Positions 8,816-16,910 of a stretch of DNA of 64,000 nt are shown piece by piece. How positions within the stretch are numbered: the first letter of the stretch is position 1; every line of letters starts with the position of its first letter. A program made the translations under genes and the position numbers. The DNA comes from Intrasporangium oryzae NRRL B-24470 (lineage in GTDB: Bacteria > Actinomycetota > Actinomycetes > Actinomycetales > Dermatophilaceae). The stretch is taken from contig NZ_AWSA01000006.1 of assembly GCF_000576595.1 (NCBI RefSeq), forward strand, positions 62,001 to 126,000. Direction: 5' to 3'. The notes under the pieces were generated by a model, which worked only from the letters and a program-made list of their open reading frames with translations, did no database searches and was not told where the DNA came from.

Positions 8816-8940
8816 CGTGCTGCCTCCCATCCGGACTTTCACCGTCGGTCCTGGAGTTTCACCAGGTCAACCGGCCGCTGGATGCGGTCGGGTCGCGGAC
8901 TGTAACCGCCGGTTCGGAATTACACCGACCCCGGAGCACG
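8816..8940 (-). promoter_or_regulatory. FMN riboswitch (RFN element)
   Basis: In the minus-strand sense the element matches the RFN consensus box by box: GGGGUCGGUGUAAUUCCGAAC, CGGCGGUUACAGUCCGCGACC, GGUUGACCUGGUGAAACUCC, ACCGACGGUGAAAGUCCGGA and UGGGAGG. The closing P1 helix is CGUGCU (8940-8935) with AGCACG (8821-8816). FMN binding normally represses flavin synthesis and uptake genes. It lies about 120 bases upstream of ribM and should control the entire rib-his operon. Confidence 0.97.
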
Positions 8941-8947
8941 TAGAGCC

Positions 8948-8953
8948 AGTATG
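8948..8953 (-). promoter_or_regulatory. Candidate -10 box of the rib operon
   Basis: CATACT on the minus strand would place transcription start around 8941, exactly at the 5' end of the riboswitch P1 helix. No convincing -35 box at 16-19 bases is visible. The box overlaps the rpe-rib intergenic gap of only 36 bases. Confidence 0.35.
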
Positions 8954-8976
8954 CCACCAGCCCGGCGCAACGCCGA

Positions 8977-9633
8977 TCAGTGCGCGTGCGAGGTCACCAG
9001 CGCGCGGAGCTCGTCGACCGCGGCGGCGGCGTCCTCAGCCCCGTAGACGGCCGACCCCGCGACGAAGACGTCGGCACCGGCCTCCGCGCACTGCTCGATC
9101 GTGCTCGCGCTCACGCCGCCGTCGACCTGGACCCAGATCTCGCCCCCGTGCCGCCGGACGGCCTCGCGCACCTGCTTCACCTTCGGCATCTGGTCGGCCA
9201 TGAAGGACTGGCCACCGAAACCCGGCTCGACGGTCATGACGAGCACCATGTCGAGCTCGGGGAGAAGGTCCTCGTAGGGCCCGAAGTCGGTCGCCGGCTT
9301 GATCGCCATCGCGGCCCGCGCACCCGCGGCGCGAAGGGTCCGAGCAAGCCCCCGCGGATCGCGGGCCGCCTCGACGTGGAACGTCACGGACTGGCAGCCC
9401 GCCTCGGCGTAGAGCGGCGCCCAGCGGTCGGGGTCCTCGATCATGAGGTGGGCGTCGATCGGGATCGGGCTGACGCGCAGCAGCGCCTCGACGACCGGCA
9501 GGCCCAGGGTCAGGTTGGGCACGAAGTGGGCGTCCATGACATCGACGTGAGCCCAGTCGGCGTTGGCGATCCGCTTCAGCTCGGCCTCGAGGTTGGCGAA
9601 GTCGGCGGAGAGGATGCTCGGAGAGATCTGCAC
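8977..9633 (-). CDS. rpe: Ribulose-phosphate 3-epimerase
   Basis: Interconverts ribulose 5-phosphate and xylulose 5-phosphate in the pentose phosphate pathway, which also supplies the RibB substrate. A 218-residue TIM barrel with the family signatures [25 protein letters not shown] (metal-binding His and Asp), [10 protein letters not shown] and VQVDGGVS near the C-terminus. ATG at 9633. The rib operon follows on the same strand, with its own riboswitch between. Confidence 0.96.
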   Translation of the reverse strand: MQISPSILSADFANLEAELKRIANADWAHVDVMDAHFVPNLTLGLPVVEALLRVSPIPIDAHLMIEDPDRWAPLYAEAGCQSVTFHVEAARDPRGLARTLRAAGARAAMAIKPATDFGPYEDLLPELDMVLVMTVEPGFGGQSFMADQMPKVKQVREAVRRHGGEIWVQVDGGVSASTIEQCAEAGADVFVAGSAVYGAEDAAAAVDELRALVTSHAH

Positions 9634-9686
9634 GCGCCCAGCGTAGTTGGGCAGCGCCCGGGCCTCTGCTGGGGCACGATGACCCC

Positions 9687-10421
9687 ATGAGCGACCTGAC
9701 GGACTGGGCCCGTGGCAGCCACACAGCAGGTTCGACGACCCACGACACGTACCGCCGGGGCGTCGGCCCGGGCGTCATCGTCGTCCACGAGATCCCCGGG
9801 ATCTCGCCCGAGGTCATCGCGTTCGCCGACGAGGTGGTCGACCGGGGCTTCACGGTGGTGATGCCCCACCTCTTCGGCCGCCCGGGGGCACCGGCCACGA
9901 CCGGCGAGGTGCTCCGGACGATCGGGGGGCTCTGCATCAACCGCGAATTCACCATGCTGAAGGCGGGAGTCACGGCGCCCGTCGCTGACTGGCTGCGCTC
10001 GCTCGCCCGGACGCTCCACGCCGAGCTGGGGGGACCCGGGGTCGGCGCGCTGGGCATGTGCTTCACCGGCGGGTTCGCCCTCGCGATGATGGTCGACGAC
10101 TCGGTCGCCGCGCCGGTCGTCGCCCAGCCGTCGCTCCCGGCTGCCGTCGGTCGCCGCCGGGCCGCCGACCTCGGGCTGAGCCCCGCCGACCGCGAGACCG
10201 TGCGCGACCGCGCCGCGCACGGGTGCGCGGTACTCGGGGTGCGCTACCGCGACGACCCCGCGACCGGCACCCGGTTCGACACGCTGACCTCCGAGCTCGG
10301 CGACCGGTTCATCCGCGTCGAGCTCGAGGGCAAGGGTCACGCGACCCTCACGGCACACCGGCAGCAGGTCGCCGTCGACCGCGTCCTCGACTTCTTCGAC
10401 GAGCGGCTCCGGCGCGCCTGA
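9687..10421 (+). CDS. Dienelactone hydrolase family protein
   Basis: A 244-residue alpha/beta hydrolase. The nucleophile elbow GMCFTGG (near residue 122) has cysteine, as in dienelactone hydrolases, not serine; [10 protein letters not shown] supplies the oxyanion region and the late GKGHATLT gives the catalytic histidine. Such enzymes hydrolyse enol-lactones or related small esters; the substrate here is unknown. It is on the plus strand, inserted between rsmB and rpe of the conserved minus-strand series, which marks it as an accessory gene. Its stop is the first unit of an 11-bp repeat. Confidence 0.85.
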   Translation: MSDLTDWARGSHTAGSTTHDTYRRGVGPGVIVVHEIPGISPEVIAFADEVVDRGFTVVMPHLFGRPGAPATTGEVLRTIGGLCINREFTMLKAGVTAPVADWLRSLARTLHAELGGPGVGALGMCFTGGFALAMMVDDSVAAPVVAQPSLPAAVGRRRAADLGLSPADRETVRDRAAHGCAVLGVRYRDDPATGTRFDTLTSELGDRFIRVELEGKGHATLTAHRQQVAVDRVLDFFDERLRRA

Positions 10422-10451
10422 CCCATGCCTGACCCGGGCCTGACCCCGCCC
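10419..10451 (+). repeat. 11-bp tandem repeat carrying three TGA stops in three frames
   Basis: Three copies of an 11-bp unit TGACCCNNGCC (last copy TGACCCCGCCC) begin exactly at the stop codon of the dienelactone hydrolase gene. TGA occurs at 10419, 10430 and 10441; the 11-base offset places a stop in each reading frame. Confidence 0.7.
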
Positions 10452-10471
10452 GACCCGGGGCGGACGGCGCG

Positions 10472-12037
10472 TCAGCGCTTGCGGAGCAGGGCGAAGAACA
10501 TCGCGTCTGTGCCGTGCACGTGTGGCCACAGCTGGACGTAGGGTCCGTCGCCGAGCCCGCCCAGCGGCATACCGCTCGCGTCGCGGAAGAGCTCGCGCGC
10601 GTCGACGACCTCGACGTCGTCGCGCTTCTTGAGGACGTCCTGGACGACGAAACGGGTCTCGTTGAGGTGAGGGCTGCACGTCGCGTAGCCGACAACGCCT
10701 CCCGGGGCCGCCGCGTCGATCCCCGAGACGAGGAGCTCACGCTGGAGGCCGGCCAGCGCTGCGACGTCGGACGCAGTGCGCCGCCACCGCGCTTCCGGCC
10801 GCCGGCGCAGGGCGCCGAGCCCCGTGCAGGGGGCGTCGATGAGGACGCGGCTGTATGCCGCCGGGTCGGCTTCCCCGATCAGGCGTCCGTCGCCGTGGCG
10901 CACCTCGATCGTCGACCCGGCGTCGGCTGCCGCAGCGCGTGCTGCGCTCAGCGTCTGGCGCACGAGGTCGGCACGATGCTCGCTGATCTCGTTGGCCACG
11001 AAGGGAATGCGTCGTTCGATGGCGAGCGCCGCGAGGAGCCCGGCCTTGCCACCTGGGCCGGCGCAGAGGTCGAGCCAGCGCTCGTCCGCCGACGCGTCGC
11101 TGCTGAGGGGCGCCGCGGCGAGCGCGAGGGCGAGCAGCTGGGAGCCCTCGTCCTGCACGGCCGCACGTCCCTCGCGGACGGCACGGATGGCTCCCGGATC
11201 ACCCTCGGGGAGGACGGCGCCGACCGGGCTCGTGGAGGAGGGGACGGCTCCGGCCGCGACGAGCTCGTCGAGGGTCGAGAGCCCTGGCCGCGCGACGAGC
11301 GAGACCTTCGCCGGGGCGTTGTCGGCCTCGAGGAGAGCGGTCAGGGCACCCTCGACGTCGGCGGCCGTCGCTGCCCCGTGCCCGATGAGCGCGGCGCGGA
11401 GCGCCTTCGCGACCCACGCCGGGTGGGACGTGCGCAGGGCCAGTGCCTCGACGGGGTCGGTGATCCCCGACGTGACGATCTCGACCCACTCCGCGAGCTC
11501 GCGCTCACTGATCCGGCGCATGACGGCGTTGACGAACCCCGAGGCACCGGCGCCGTTGACCTGCCGGGCGAGGGCGACGGTCTCGTCGACGGCCGCGTGG
11601 GTCGGCACGCGCATGCCGAGGAGCTGGTGGGCGCCGAGGCGGATCGTGTCGAGGACCCTCGGGTCGATGCTGCTGACCGGGCGGTCCGCCGCCCGGGCGG
11701 CGATCGCGTCGTAGAGACCGGACAGCCGGGTCGCGCCGTAGACGAGCTCGGTCGCGAAGCCCGCGTCACGGCCGGTGATCCGCTTCTCTCGAAGCAGCTT
11801 GGGCAGGGCGAGGTTGGCGTAGGCGCCCTGGGAGATCTCTCTCATGACCGTGTAGGCCGTCAGGCGTGCCGGGTCCGTTCGCCGGGCCCGCTCCGACGGA
11901 CGCTGGCTCGACCGGTGCTGCGCCGAGCGCTCGCGGGCCGCCGGCCGCTGCCGCTCGCCGCGCCGGCCACCGCGACCGTCGCCTCCCTGTCCGTGGCCCC
12001 CGCGTCCACCCTGGCCGGCTGCTCCGGTCTCACTCAT
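10472..12037 (-). CDS. rsmB: 16S rRNA m5C methyltransferase RsmB
   Basis: Transfers methyl from SAM to a 16S rRNA cytosine (C967 in E. coli numbering). The 521 residues comprise a low-complexity Gly/Arg-rich N-terminal tail (about residues 1-60), a NusB-like RNA-binding domain (about 60-200) and a Rossmann methyltransferase domain with [15 protein letters not shown], the motif IV cysteine in [16 protein letters not shown] and the catalytic cysteine in [13 protein letters not shown] at 12037 overlaps the fmt stop by eight bases. Confidence 0.94.
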   Translation of the reverse strand: MSETGAAGQGGRGGHGQGGDGRGGRRGERQRPAARERSAQHRSSQRPSERARRTDPARLTAYTVMREISQGAYANLALPKLLREKRITGRDAGFATELVYGATRLSGLYDAIAARAADRPVSSIDPRVLDTIRLGAHQLLGMRVPTHAAVDETVALARQVNGAGASGFVNAVMRRISERELAEWVEIVTSGITDPVEALALRTSHPAWVAKALRAALIGHGAATAADVEGALTALLEADNAPAKVSLVARPGLSTLDELVAAGAVPSSTSPVGAVLPEGDPGAIRAVREGRAAVQDEGSQLLALALAAAPLSSDASADERWLDLCAGPGGKAGLLAALAIERRIPFVANEISEHRADLVRQTLSAARAAAADAGSTIEVRHGDGRLIGEADPAAYSRVLIDAPCTGLGALRRRPEARWRRTASDVAALAGLQRELLVSGIDAAAPGGVVGYATCSPHLNETRFVVQDVLKKRDDVEVVDARELFRDASGMPLGGLGDGPYVQLWPHVHGTDAMFFALLRKR

Positions 12038-12977
12038 CGCCGACCGCCTCTCCGGCCTCGATCCGCGTGCCCCGTGCCCAGTCGGCGGCGGGCATCGGCT
12101 TCTTGCCGTGGGCCTGGACCGTGCCGAGCCGCACCGGGACGGTCGCCGTCCCGACGAAGACCGCCTTCTTGGTCACCCCCAGGACGCCCGGGGCGAGAGC
12201 GGCCGGTGTGGACGGGTCGCTCAGGTCGGCGAGGTCGACCGGCCCGACCTTGAGACGCTCGCCGCGGAAGGTGGTCCAGGCGCCCGGGGCCGGGGTGCAG
12301 CCGCGGACGAGGCGGTCGATGGCGAGCGCGGGCCTGGTCCACGAGATGCGGGCATCGTTGACCTCGATCTTCGGGGCGAGCGAGACGCCGTCAGCCGGCT
12401 GGGGCTTGGCGACGAGCTCGCCCGTCTCGATGCCGTCGAGGGTGGCGACGAGCAGTCCGGCGCCGGCCGTTGCGAGCCGGCCCAGCAGGTCACCAGCCGT
12501 GTCGCGCGGGCGGATCGTCTCGGTCATGAACCCGAACACCGGACCGGTGTCGAGGCCGCGCTCGAGCAGGAACGTCGAGGCGCCGGTCACCTCGTCGCCG
12601 GCCATGATGGCGTGCTGGACCGGAGCCGCGCCGCGCCACGCCGGAAGGAGGGAGAAGTGGAGGTTGACCCAGCCGTGGACGGGGATCTCGAGGGCGGGCG
12701 GCGGCACGAGGTTGCCGTAGGCGACGACCGGGCAGGAGTCGGGCGCGAGGTCGCGCAGGGCCGTGAGGAAGGCCGGGTCCTTGGCCGAGGCCGGGGTGAG
12801 CACCGGGACCCCGAGCTCCTCGGCGCGGAGCCGCACCGGCGACGCCTCGAGGCGCCGCCCCCGGCCGGAGGGTGCGTCGGGTCGGGTGATGACAGCGACG
12901 AGCTCGTGCCGGGAGGCCGCGACGGCATCGAGGCTCGGTACGGCGACATCCGGGGTTCCGGCGAAGACGACCCTCAC
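12030..12977 (-). CDS. fmt: Methionyl-tRNA formyltransferase
   Basis: Formylates initiator Met-tRNA using 10-formyltetrahydrofolate. The 315-residue protein begins [15 protein letters not shown] and contains the family motif [17 protein letters not shown] and LDTGPVF; the C-terminal OB-like domain follows near residue 205. The GTG start at 12977 is chosen over the longer open frame because family homology begins there; it lies 1 base after the def stop. def-fmt-rsmB is a conserved translation-related operon. Confidence 0.96.
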   Translation of the reverse strand: MRVVFAGTPDVAVPSLDAVAASRHELVAVITRPDAPSGRGRRLEASPVRLRAEELGVPVLTPASAKDPAFLTALRDLAPDSCPVVAYGNLVPPPALEIPVHGWVNLHFSLLPAWRGAAPVQHAIMAGDEVTGASTFLLERGLDTGPVFGFMTETIRPRDTAGDLLGRLATAGAGLLVATLDGIETGELVAKPQPADGVSLAPKIEVNDARISWTRPALAIDRLVRGCTPAPGAWTTFRGERLKVGPVDLADLSDPSTPAALAPGVLGVTKKAVFVGTATVPVRLGTVQAHGKKPMPAADWARGTRIEAGEAVGDE

Positions 12978-12978
12978 G

Positions 12979-13524
12979 TCACATCCCCAGGCCGAAGGTC
13001 GAGTGCGGGCTGATCCGGACCTCCGGCGGGTTGTCGGCGAACCACTCGGCCTCGCGGATGGCGCGCATCGCCGCCTTGCGGGCATCCGGGTCGAGCCGGT
13101 CGACGAAGAGGATGCCGTCGAGGTGGTCGGTCTCGTGCTGGACGCACCGTGCGAGCAGCTCGGTCCCCTCGAGGACGACGGGCTCCCCCCACATGTTCTG
13201 GCCCTTCGCGACGACGGAGAGCGCGCGTCTCGTGTCGACCGTCACCCCGGGGATGCTGAGGCAGCCCTCGGGACCGTCCTGCTCGTCGTCGGACAGGTCG
13301 AGCAGGGGGTTGACGAGATGACCGAGGACACCGTCGACCCAGTAGGTGAAGACCCGCAGCCCCACGCCGATCTGCGGCGCCGCGAGGCCGGCCCCCGGCG
13401 CGTCGAGCATCGTGTCCTCGAGGTCCTTGACGAGCTGGCGCAGCTCCTTGTCGAAGTCGACCACCTCCGCGGCCGGGGTGCGCAGCACGGGATCACCGAA
13501 GAGGCGGATGTCCTTGATCGACAC
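12979..13524 (-). CDS. def: Peptide deformylase
   Basis: Removes the formyl group from nascent proteins, complementing Fmt next door. All three catalytic motifs are present: [12 protein letters not shown] (motif 1), EGCLS with the metal cysteine (motif 2) and QHETDHLDG, the HExxH metal site (motif 3). The GTG start at 13524 gives 181 residues and has an AAGGAAG ribosome binding site six bases upstream; a longer frame exists but its N-terminal part would be low-complexity and overlap a terminator. Confidence 0.95.
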   Translation of the reverse strand: MSIKDIRLFGDPVLRTPAAEVVDFDKELRQLVKDLEDTMLDAPGAGLAAPQIGVGLRVFTYWVDGVLGHLVNPLLDLSDDEQDGPEGCLSIPGVTVDTRRALSVVAKGQNMWGEPVVLEGTELLARCVQHETDHLDGILFVDRLDPDARKAAMRAIREAEWFADNPPEVRISPHSTFGLGM

Positions 13525-13578
13525 GAAGGGCTTCCTTGGGGTCAGCGAGACGGGCAGGACCATCCTAGGTGTGCCGTG

Positions 13579-13619
13579 GGGCCCGTCGCCTCCGCCGGTG
13601 GGCGGGGGGCGACGGGCCC
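13579..13619 (-). terminator. Terminator hairpin after the arsR-MFS operon
   Basis: GGGCCCGTCGCC (13579-13590) is perfectly complementary to GGCGACGGGCCC (13608-13619), with a smaller CGCC/GGCG stem inside the loop. It starts nine bases past the stop of the minus-strand MFS gene and before def. There is no U-tract. Confidence 0.7.
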
Positions 13620-13627
13620 GCGAAGGG

Positions 13628-14974
13628 TCAGGCCCGGGCGTCGACACCTGCGTCGACGCCTGAGTCGACCCCTGCGTGGCCACCGTCGTCGACACGGGCC
13701 GTGCCCTCGCCCGGCGGCACGTCCCCCGGACGGGAGTCGACAGGCTCCTCGGCGCTGCGGCCCAGGTGGCGGACCGACCCCGAGAGCAGCGCCGAGAGCG
13801 AGACGGCGACGAAGAGCAGCGCGCTCACGAGGAGGAGCGCCTCCGTGTCGACGAGCGTGGCGAGCCAGCCGTAGAGGAAGGTGCCGACCGGGATCGCGAC
13901 GAACGAGCCGAGGGCGTCATAGCTCGACACCCGCGAGAGCACGGCGACAGGGACGTGCTCGTGCAGGGCCGTGCTCCACCCGACCCCGAACACCTCGATC
14001 GCCGCCCCGGCGAGGAAGAACCCGAGGGCCAGGGGCCACACCGCGGGCGCAAGGCCGAGCAGGACCATCGGCACGGCGAGCACGCTCGTGGCGATCATGC
14101 CCGCCCGGAGCGGATGGGCGAGCCGGAGGCGGAGCATCACGAGGGTCATGAGGACGGTGCCGACCGCCTCTGCGCTGAGGATGAGGCCCCAGCCCGCCTC
14201 GCCGATCGCCGGCGTCTGCCTGGCGATGAGCGGGCCCAGCACGCCGACGACCCCTGCGTGGATCGCGTTGGTCACCCCGAAGACGAGCACGATGACCCAG
14301 AGCCACTCGCGCGCGGTGAACTCGGACCAGCCCTCACGCAGCTCGCGAACCATCGACGGTCGAGCGGACCGGGCCTCCTCCCCGCGGCTCGGCAGGCGCA
14401 CCCGCGTCAGGCACAGGATCGCGACGACGTAGGTCAGGGCGTCCACGGCGAGGGCCCAGCCCGGACCGACACCGACGACGAGCAGGCCGGCGACCGCCGG
14501 GCCGATGATCCCGAGGCCGCTCCGGCTGAAGGAGAGCAGCGCGTTGGCCTGCTGGAGCCGGGTTCGGTCGACGACGAGCGGGACGATCCCCATCATCGCC
14601 GGCATCGTGAAGGCCGAGACCGCCCCGTTGACCCCCTCGATGACGGTGAGCTGGGTCAGGGTCGCGTGCCCCGAGATGATGAGCCAGGCGGCGCTCGCCT
14701 GCGTGAGGCAGGTGAGGACGTGGGACACCTGAAGCACGACGATCCGCGAGAAGCGGTCGGCCACGACTCCGCCGACGAGCAGGAAGAGGACCATCACCAG
14801 GGTGCGCACGCCGAGGACCTGGGCGAGGGCGCCCGCCGACTGGTCCACATCGAGCACGGCGAAGGCGAGCGCGACCGGCACCATGACCGACCCCGCGGTG
14901 GAGACGGTGCGGGCGGTGAAGTACCACGCGAAGCGCGGGTCGCCGAGCGCACCGAGTGAGTCCTTGAGCTTCAC
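13628..14974 (-). CDS. MFS transporter (enterobactin/multidrug exporter type)
   Basis: A 448-residue protein with about 12 transmembrane segments, beginning KLKDSLGALGDPRFAWYFTARTVSTAGSVM. This N-terminus and the VVADRFSRIVVLQVSHV loop place it in the MFS_3 branch, which includes enterobactin and multidrug exporters. The C-terminal tail is Asp/Ala/Val repetitive and probably disordered. The GTG start at 14974 overlaps the regulator stop (GTGA), so the ArsR-like regulator almost certainly controls it. The substrate is unknown. Confidence 0.87.
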   Translation of the reverse strand: MKLKDSLGALGDPRFAWYFTARTVSTAGSVMVPVALAFAVLDVDQSAGALAQVLGVRTLVMVLFLLVGGVVADRFSRIVVLQVSHVLTCLTQASAAWLIISGHATLTQLTVIEGVNGAVSAFTMPAMMGIVPLVVDRTRLQQANALLSFSRSGLGIIGPAVAGLLVVGVGPGWALAVDALTYVVAILCLTRVRLPSRGEEARSARPSMVRELREGWSEFTAREWLWVIVLVFGVTNAIHAGVVGVLGPLIARQTPAIGEAGWGLILSAEAVGTVLMTLVMLRLRLAHPLRAGMIATSVLAVPMVLLGLAPAVWPLALGFFLAGAAIEVFGVGWSTALHEHVPVAVLSRVSSYDALGSFVAIPVGTFLYGWLATLVDTEALLLVSALLFVAVSLSALLSGSVRHLGRSAEEPVDSRPGDVPPGEGTARVDDGGHAGVDSGVDAGVDARA

Positions 14975-15516
14975 GACGGGTCCTCCTGCTCGGTGACGAT
15001 CGGGAAGGCGGCGATGGAGAGGTTGGCGCGGATCGTGCCCGGGGTCCGCGGCGGCCGTGCGCCGGCGTGGATGAGGCGACTCGCCTGCATGGCCAGGTCT
15101 CGGACCTGCTCCCACGTCTCCGGACTGACCCAGAGGTCGGCGTCGGTGAAGTGCGCCGGGCCCCCGGGTTGCTGCCGCTCGGCGAACCGACGCGGGATCG
15201 CGTCGGCGAGCACCTGGACGTAGGCCCGCTTGTCGGCGTCGCTCGCGCGAGCCACCTGGTTGGGCCGCTGCCGGTCCCAGGGGTGCCGGTACTTCTTGGC
15301 CCGCCCCCCGCGCACCTGCTCCTCCCCCGCGATCACGAGCAGCCCTGCGTCGAGCAGGAAGCGCAGGTGGTAGGACGCGTTGGCCTGGGTGATGCCGAGC
15401 TCGCGCGCCACCTCGGCGGCGCTCAGCTCGGCCCCGGTGAGCAGCGAGAGCATCTGGAGGCGAAGCGGGTGCGCCGTGGCCCTGAGCTCGGTGATGCGAC
15501 TCACTTCCAAAGACAT
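14971..15516 (-). CDS. ArsR-family winged-helix transcriptional regulator
   Basis: A 181-residue protein with an N-terminal winged helix (about residues 5-90): TELRATAHPLRLQMLSLL, then the recognition region SAAEVARELGITQANASYHLRFLLDAGLL. The C-terminal half (EQVRGGRAKKYRHPW onward) resembles the regulatory part of helix-turn-helix domain 20 proteins, not a metal-binding ArsR, and no clustered cysteines are seen. ATG at 15516 is preferred over an upstream start at 15546, because a promoter ends seven bases before it and the transcript would be leaderless. Confidence 0.86.
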   Translation of the reverse strand: MSLEVSRITELRATAHPLRLQMLSLLTGAELSAAEVARELGITQANASYHLRFLLDAGLLVIAGEEQVRGGRAKKYRHPWDRQRPNQVARASDADKRAYVQVLADAIPRRFAERQQPGGPAHFTDADLWVSPETWEQVRDLAMQASRLIHAGARPPRTPGTIRANLSIAAFPIVTEQEDPS

Positions 15517-15565
15517 GTTTGGGAGTATGCCGTTGAGCCGGGCCAACCGTCAAGCATGTCTTTGG
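15507..15565 (-). promoter_or_regulatory. arsR promoter with flanking 11-bp inverted repeat (candidate operator)
   Basis: On the minus strand a TTGACG -35 box (15553-15548), an 18-base spacer and a CATACT -10 box (15529-15524) precede the ATG by seven bases, suggesting a leaderless mRNA. A perfect 11-bp inverted repeat, CCAAAGACATG (15507-15517) and CATGTCTTTGG (15555-15565), flanks this promoter: one arm overlaps the start codon and the other abuts the -35 box. Autoregulation by the encoded regulator is an inference. Confidence 0.6.
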
Positions 15566-15578
15566 GGGTCGTCGGCTC

Positions 15579-16844
15579 TCAGGCTCGCTCGACGGGCTCC
15601 ACGTCGAACGTGAAGGCCCGGGCCCGGAGCCGCTCGACGAGGACGTCGCCCATGGCGGTCGCGGGCGTCAGCACGCCGGCCCTGGCGGGCAGCCGCTCAC
15701 CGTCGAAGGCGAGGCAGAGCGCCGACTGACCGAGCATGATGGCGGACCCGTCGTAGCCGGGGTCGTAGTCGGCCCCGACAGTGGTGCGGTATCGGGCGCC
15801 GGTCGTGGTCGTCGACCGGATCTCCATGCGGAAGCGGCCCGCAGCTCGCTGTGCCGCCGACGGCCCCTCCCCCGGCTTGGGCAGGAACCGGTCGAGGATC
15901 GTCCGCGTCGGCGTGTAGGCCAGCCCGGCCCGACCGGCCCCCAGACCGATCGCCATACCGCCGGCCAGCAGCGGCGAGACCGGGCTCGAGCCGAAATCGA
16001 CGACCTCGCGATAGCGCAGCGTCCGACCGTAGGACCAGTCGGTCAGGGTGTTGGACAGGCGCACGATGCGAGTGTTGAACGACGCCATGACGAAGGGGCC
16101 GCTCCAGCGCCCCGAGGCGGGGTCGCGCTCGACCGGCACGAGCCGGCGCAGGGTCGCCACCGGCCCGGACGGCCGGTCGCGTCCGGTCGACGGCTCCTCC
16201 GAACGGCGCGGGCTCAGGCCATAGGGGTCGCTCATGGCCCGGCGGGCGGCGGCATCGGCGCGCGAGGTGATGGCCTCCTGACGACCCGAGTCGATGGTGC
16301 CGCCCGAGAGGCCGCCCTTCATCGACCGGACGACCAGCGTGGTGTCGGCGAGGGTTCCCGCCCCGTCGGCGGCCGCCCGCTCGGCGGTGACGAGGACGCC
16401 GAGGTCGGAGGGGATGGAGTCGAACCCGCACGCGTGCACGATGCGAGCCCCCGTCTCCCGGGCCCGCTCGGCAACCTCGTCGAGCGACCAGCGGACGAAG
16501 AGGAGCTCGCCCGTCAGGTCGGCATAGTGCGTCCCCTGCTCGGCGCAGGCCCGGACGACCTCCTTCCCGTGGACGGCATACGGTCCGACGGTCGAGGCGA
16601 GAACCGTCGTCCGGCGCGCGAGGGCCCGAAGGCCCGAGGCGTCGCGGGCGTCGACCTCGACGAGCTCCCACGCCCGGGCCGGAGCGCCCAGCTCGGTCCG
16701 CAGCGCCTCGAGCTTGGACCGCGAGCGGCCCGCGAGCGCGATGCGAACCCCCGCGCCTACCTGCTCGGCGAGGTGGGCCGCTGTGAGGGCCCCGACGAAT
16801 CCGGTGGCGCCGAAGAGGACGATGTCGAGGTCGCGGGAGGCCAT
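15579..16844 (-). CDS. Saccharopine dehydrogenase-like / trans-acting enoyl reductase family protein
   Basis: A 421-residue protein with an N-terminal NAD(P)-binding Rossmann fold, DIVLFGATGFVGALTAAHLAEQ, followed by RSKLEALRTELG and THYADLTGELLFVRWSLDE, typical of the saccharopine dehydrogenase-like family. Actinobacterial members are annotated as trans-acting enoyl reductases or short-chain-type oxidoreductases of lipid metabolism; the actual substrate is not evident. ATG at 16844 gives the canonical dinucleotide-binding start; a GTG nine bases upstream is possible. It stands alone between priA and the arsR-MFS pair. Confidence 0.82.
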   Translation of the reverse strand: MASRDLDIVLFGATGFVGALTAAHLAEQVGAGVRIALAGRSRSKLEALRTELGAPARAWELVEVDARDASGLRALARRTTVLASTVGPYAVHGKEVVRACAEQGTHYADLTGELLFVRWSLDEVAERARETGARIVHACGFDSIPSDLGVLVTAERAAADGAGTLADTTLVVRSMKGGLSGGTIDSGRQEAITSRADAAARRAMSDPYGLSPRRSEEPSTGRDRPSGPVATLRRLVPVERDPASGRWSGPFVMASFNTRIVRLSNTLTDWSYGRTLRYREVVDFGSSPVSPLLAGGMAIGLGAGRAGLAYTPTRTILDRFLPKPGEGPSAAQRAAGRFRMEIRSTTTTGARYRTTVGADYDPGYDGSAIMLGQSALCLAFDGERLPARAGVLTPATAMGDVLVERLRARAFTFDVEPVERA

Positions 16845-16910
16845 GGGCGACACTCTGCCACCCCGGTCCCGCTCGCGTGCCGCAGACGTCGTCGGGATCG
16901 GCGACCGGCG

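Noticed and set aside
13628-16844. A mobile or phage island at the arsR-MFS-oxidoreductase segment
   Set aside because: No integrase, transposase, direct-repeat ends or composition break was seen; ordinary accessory genes are more likely.
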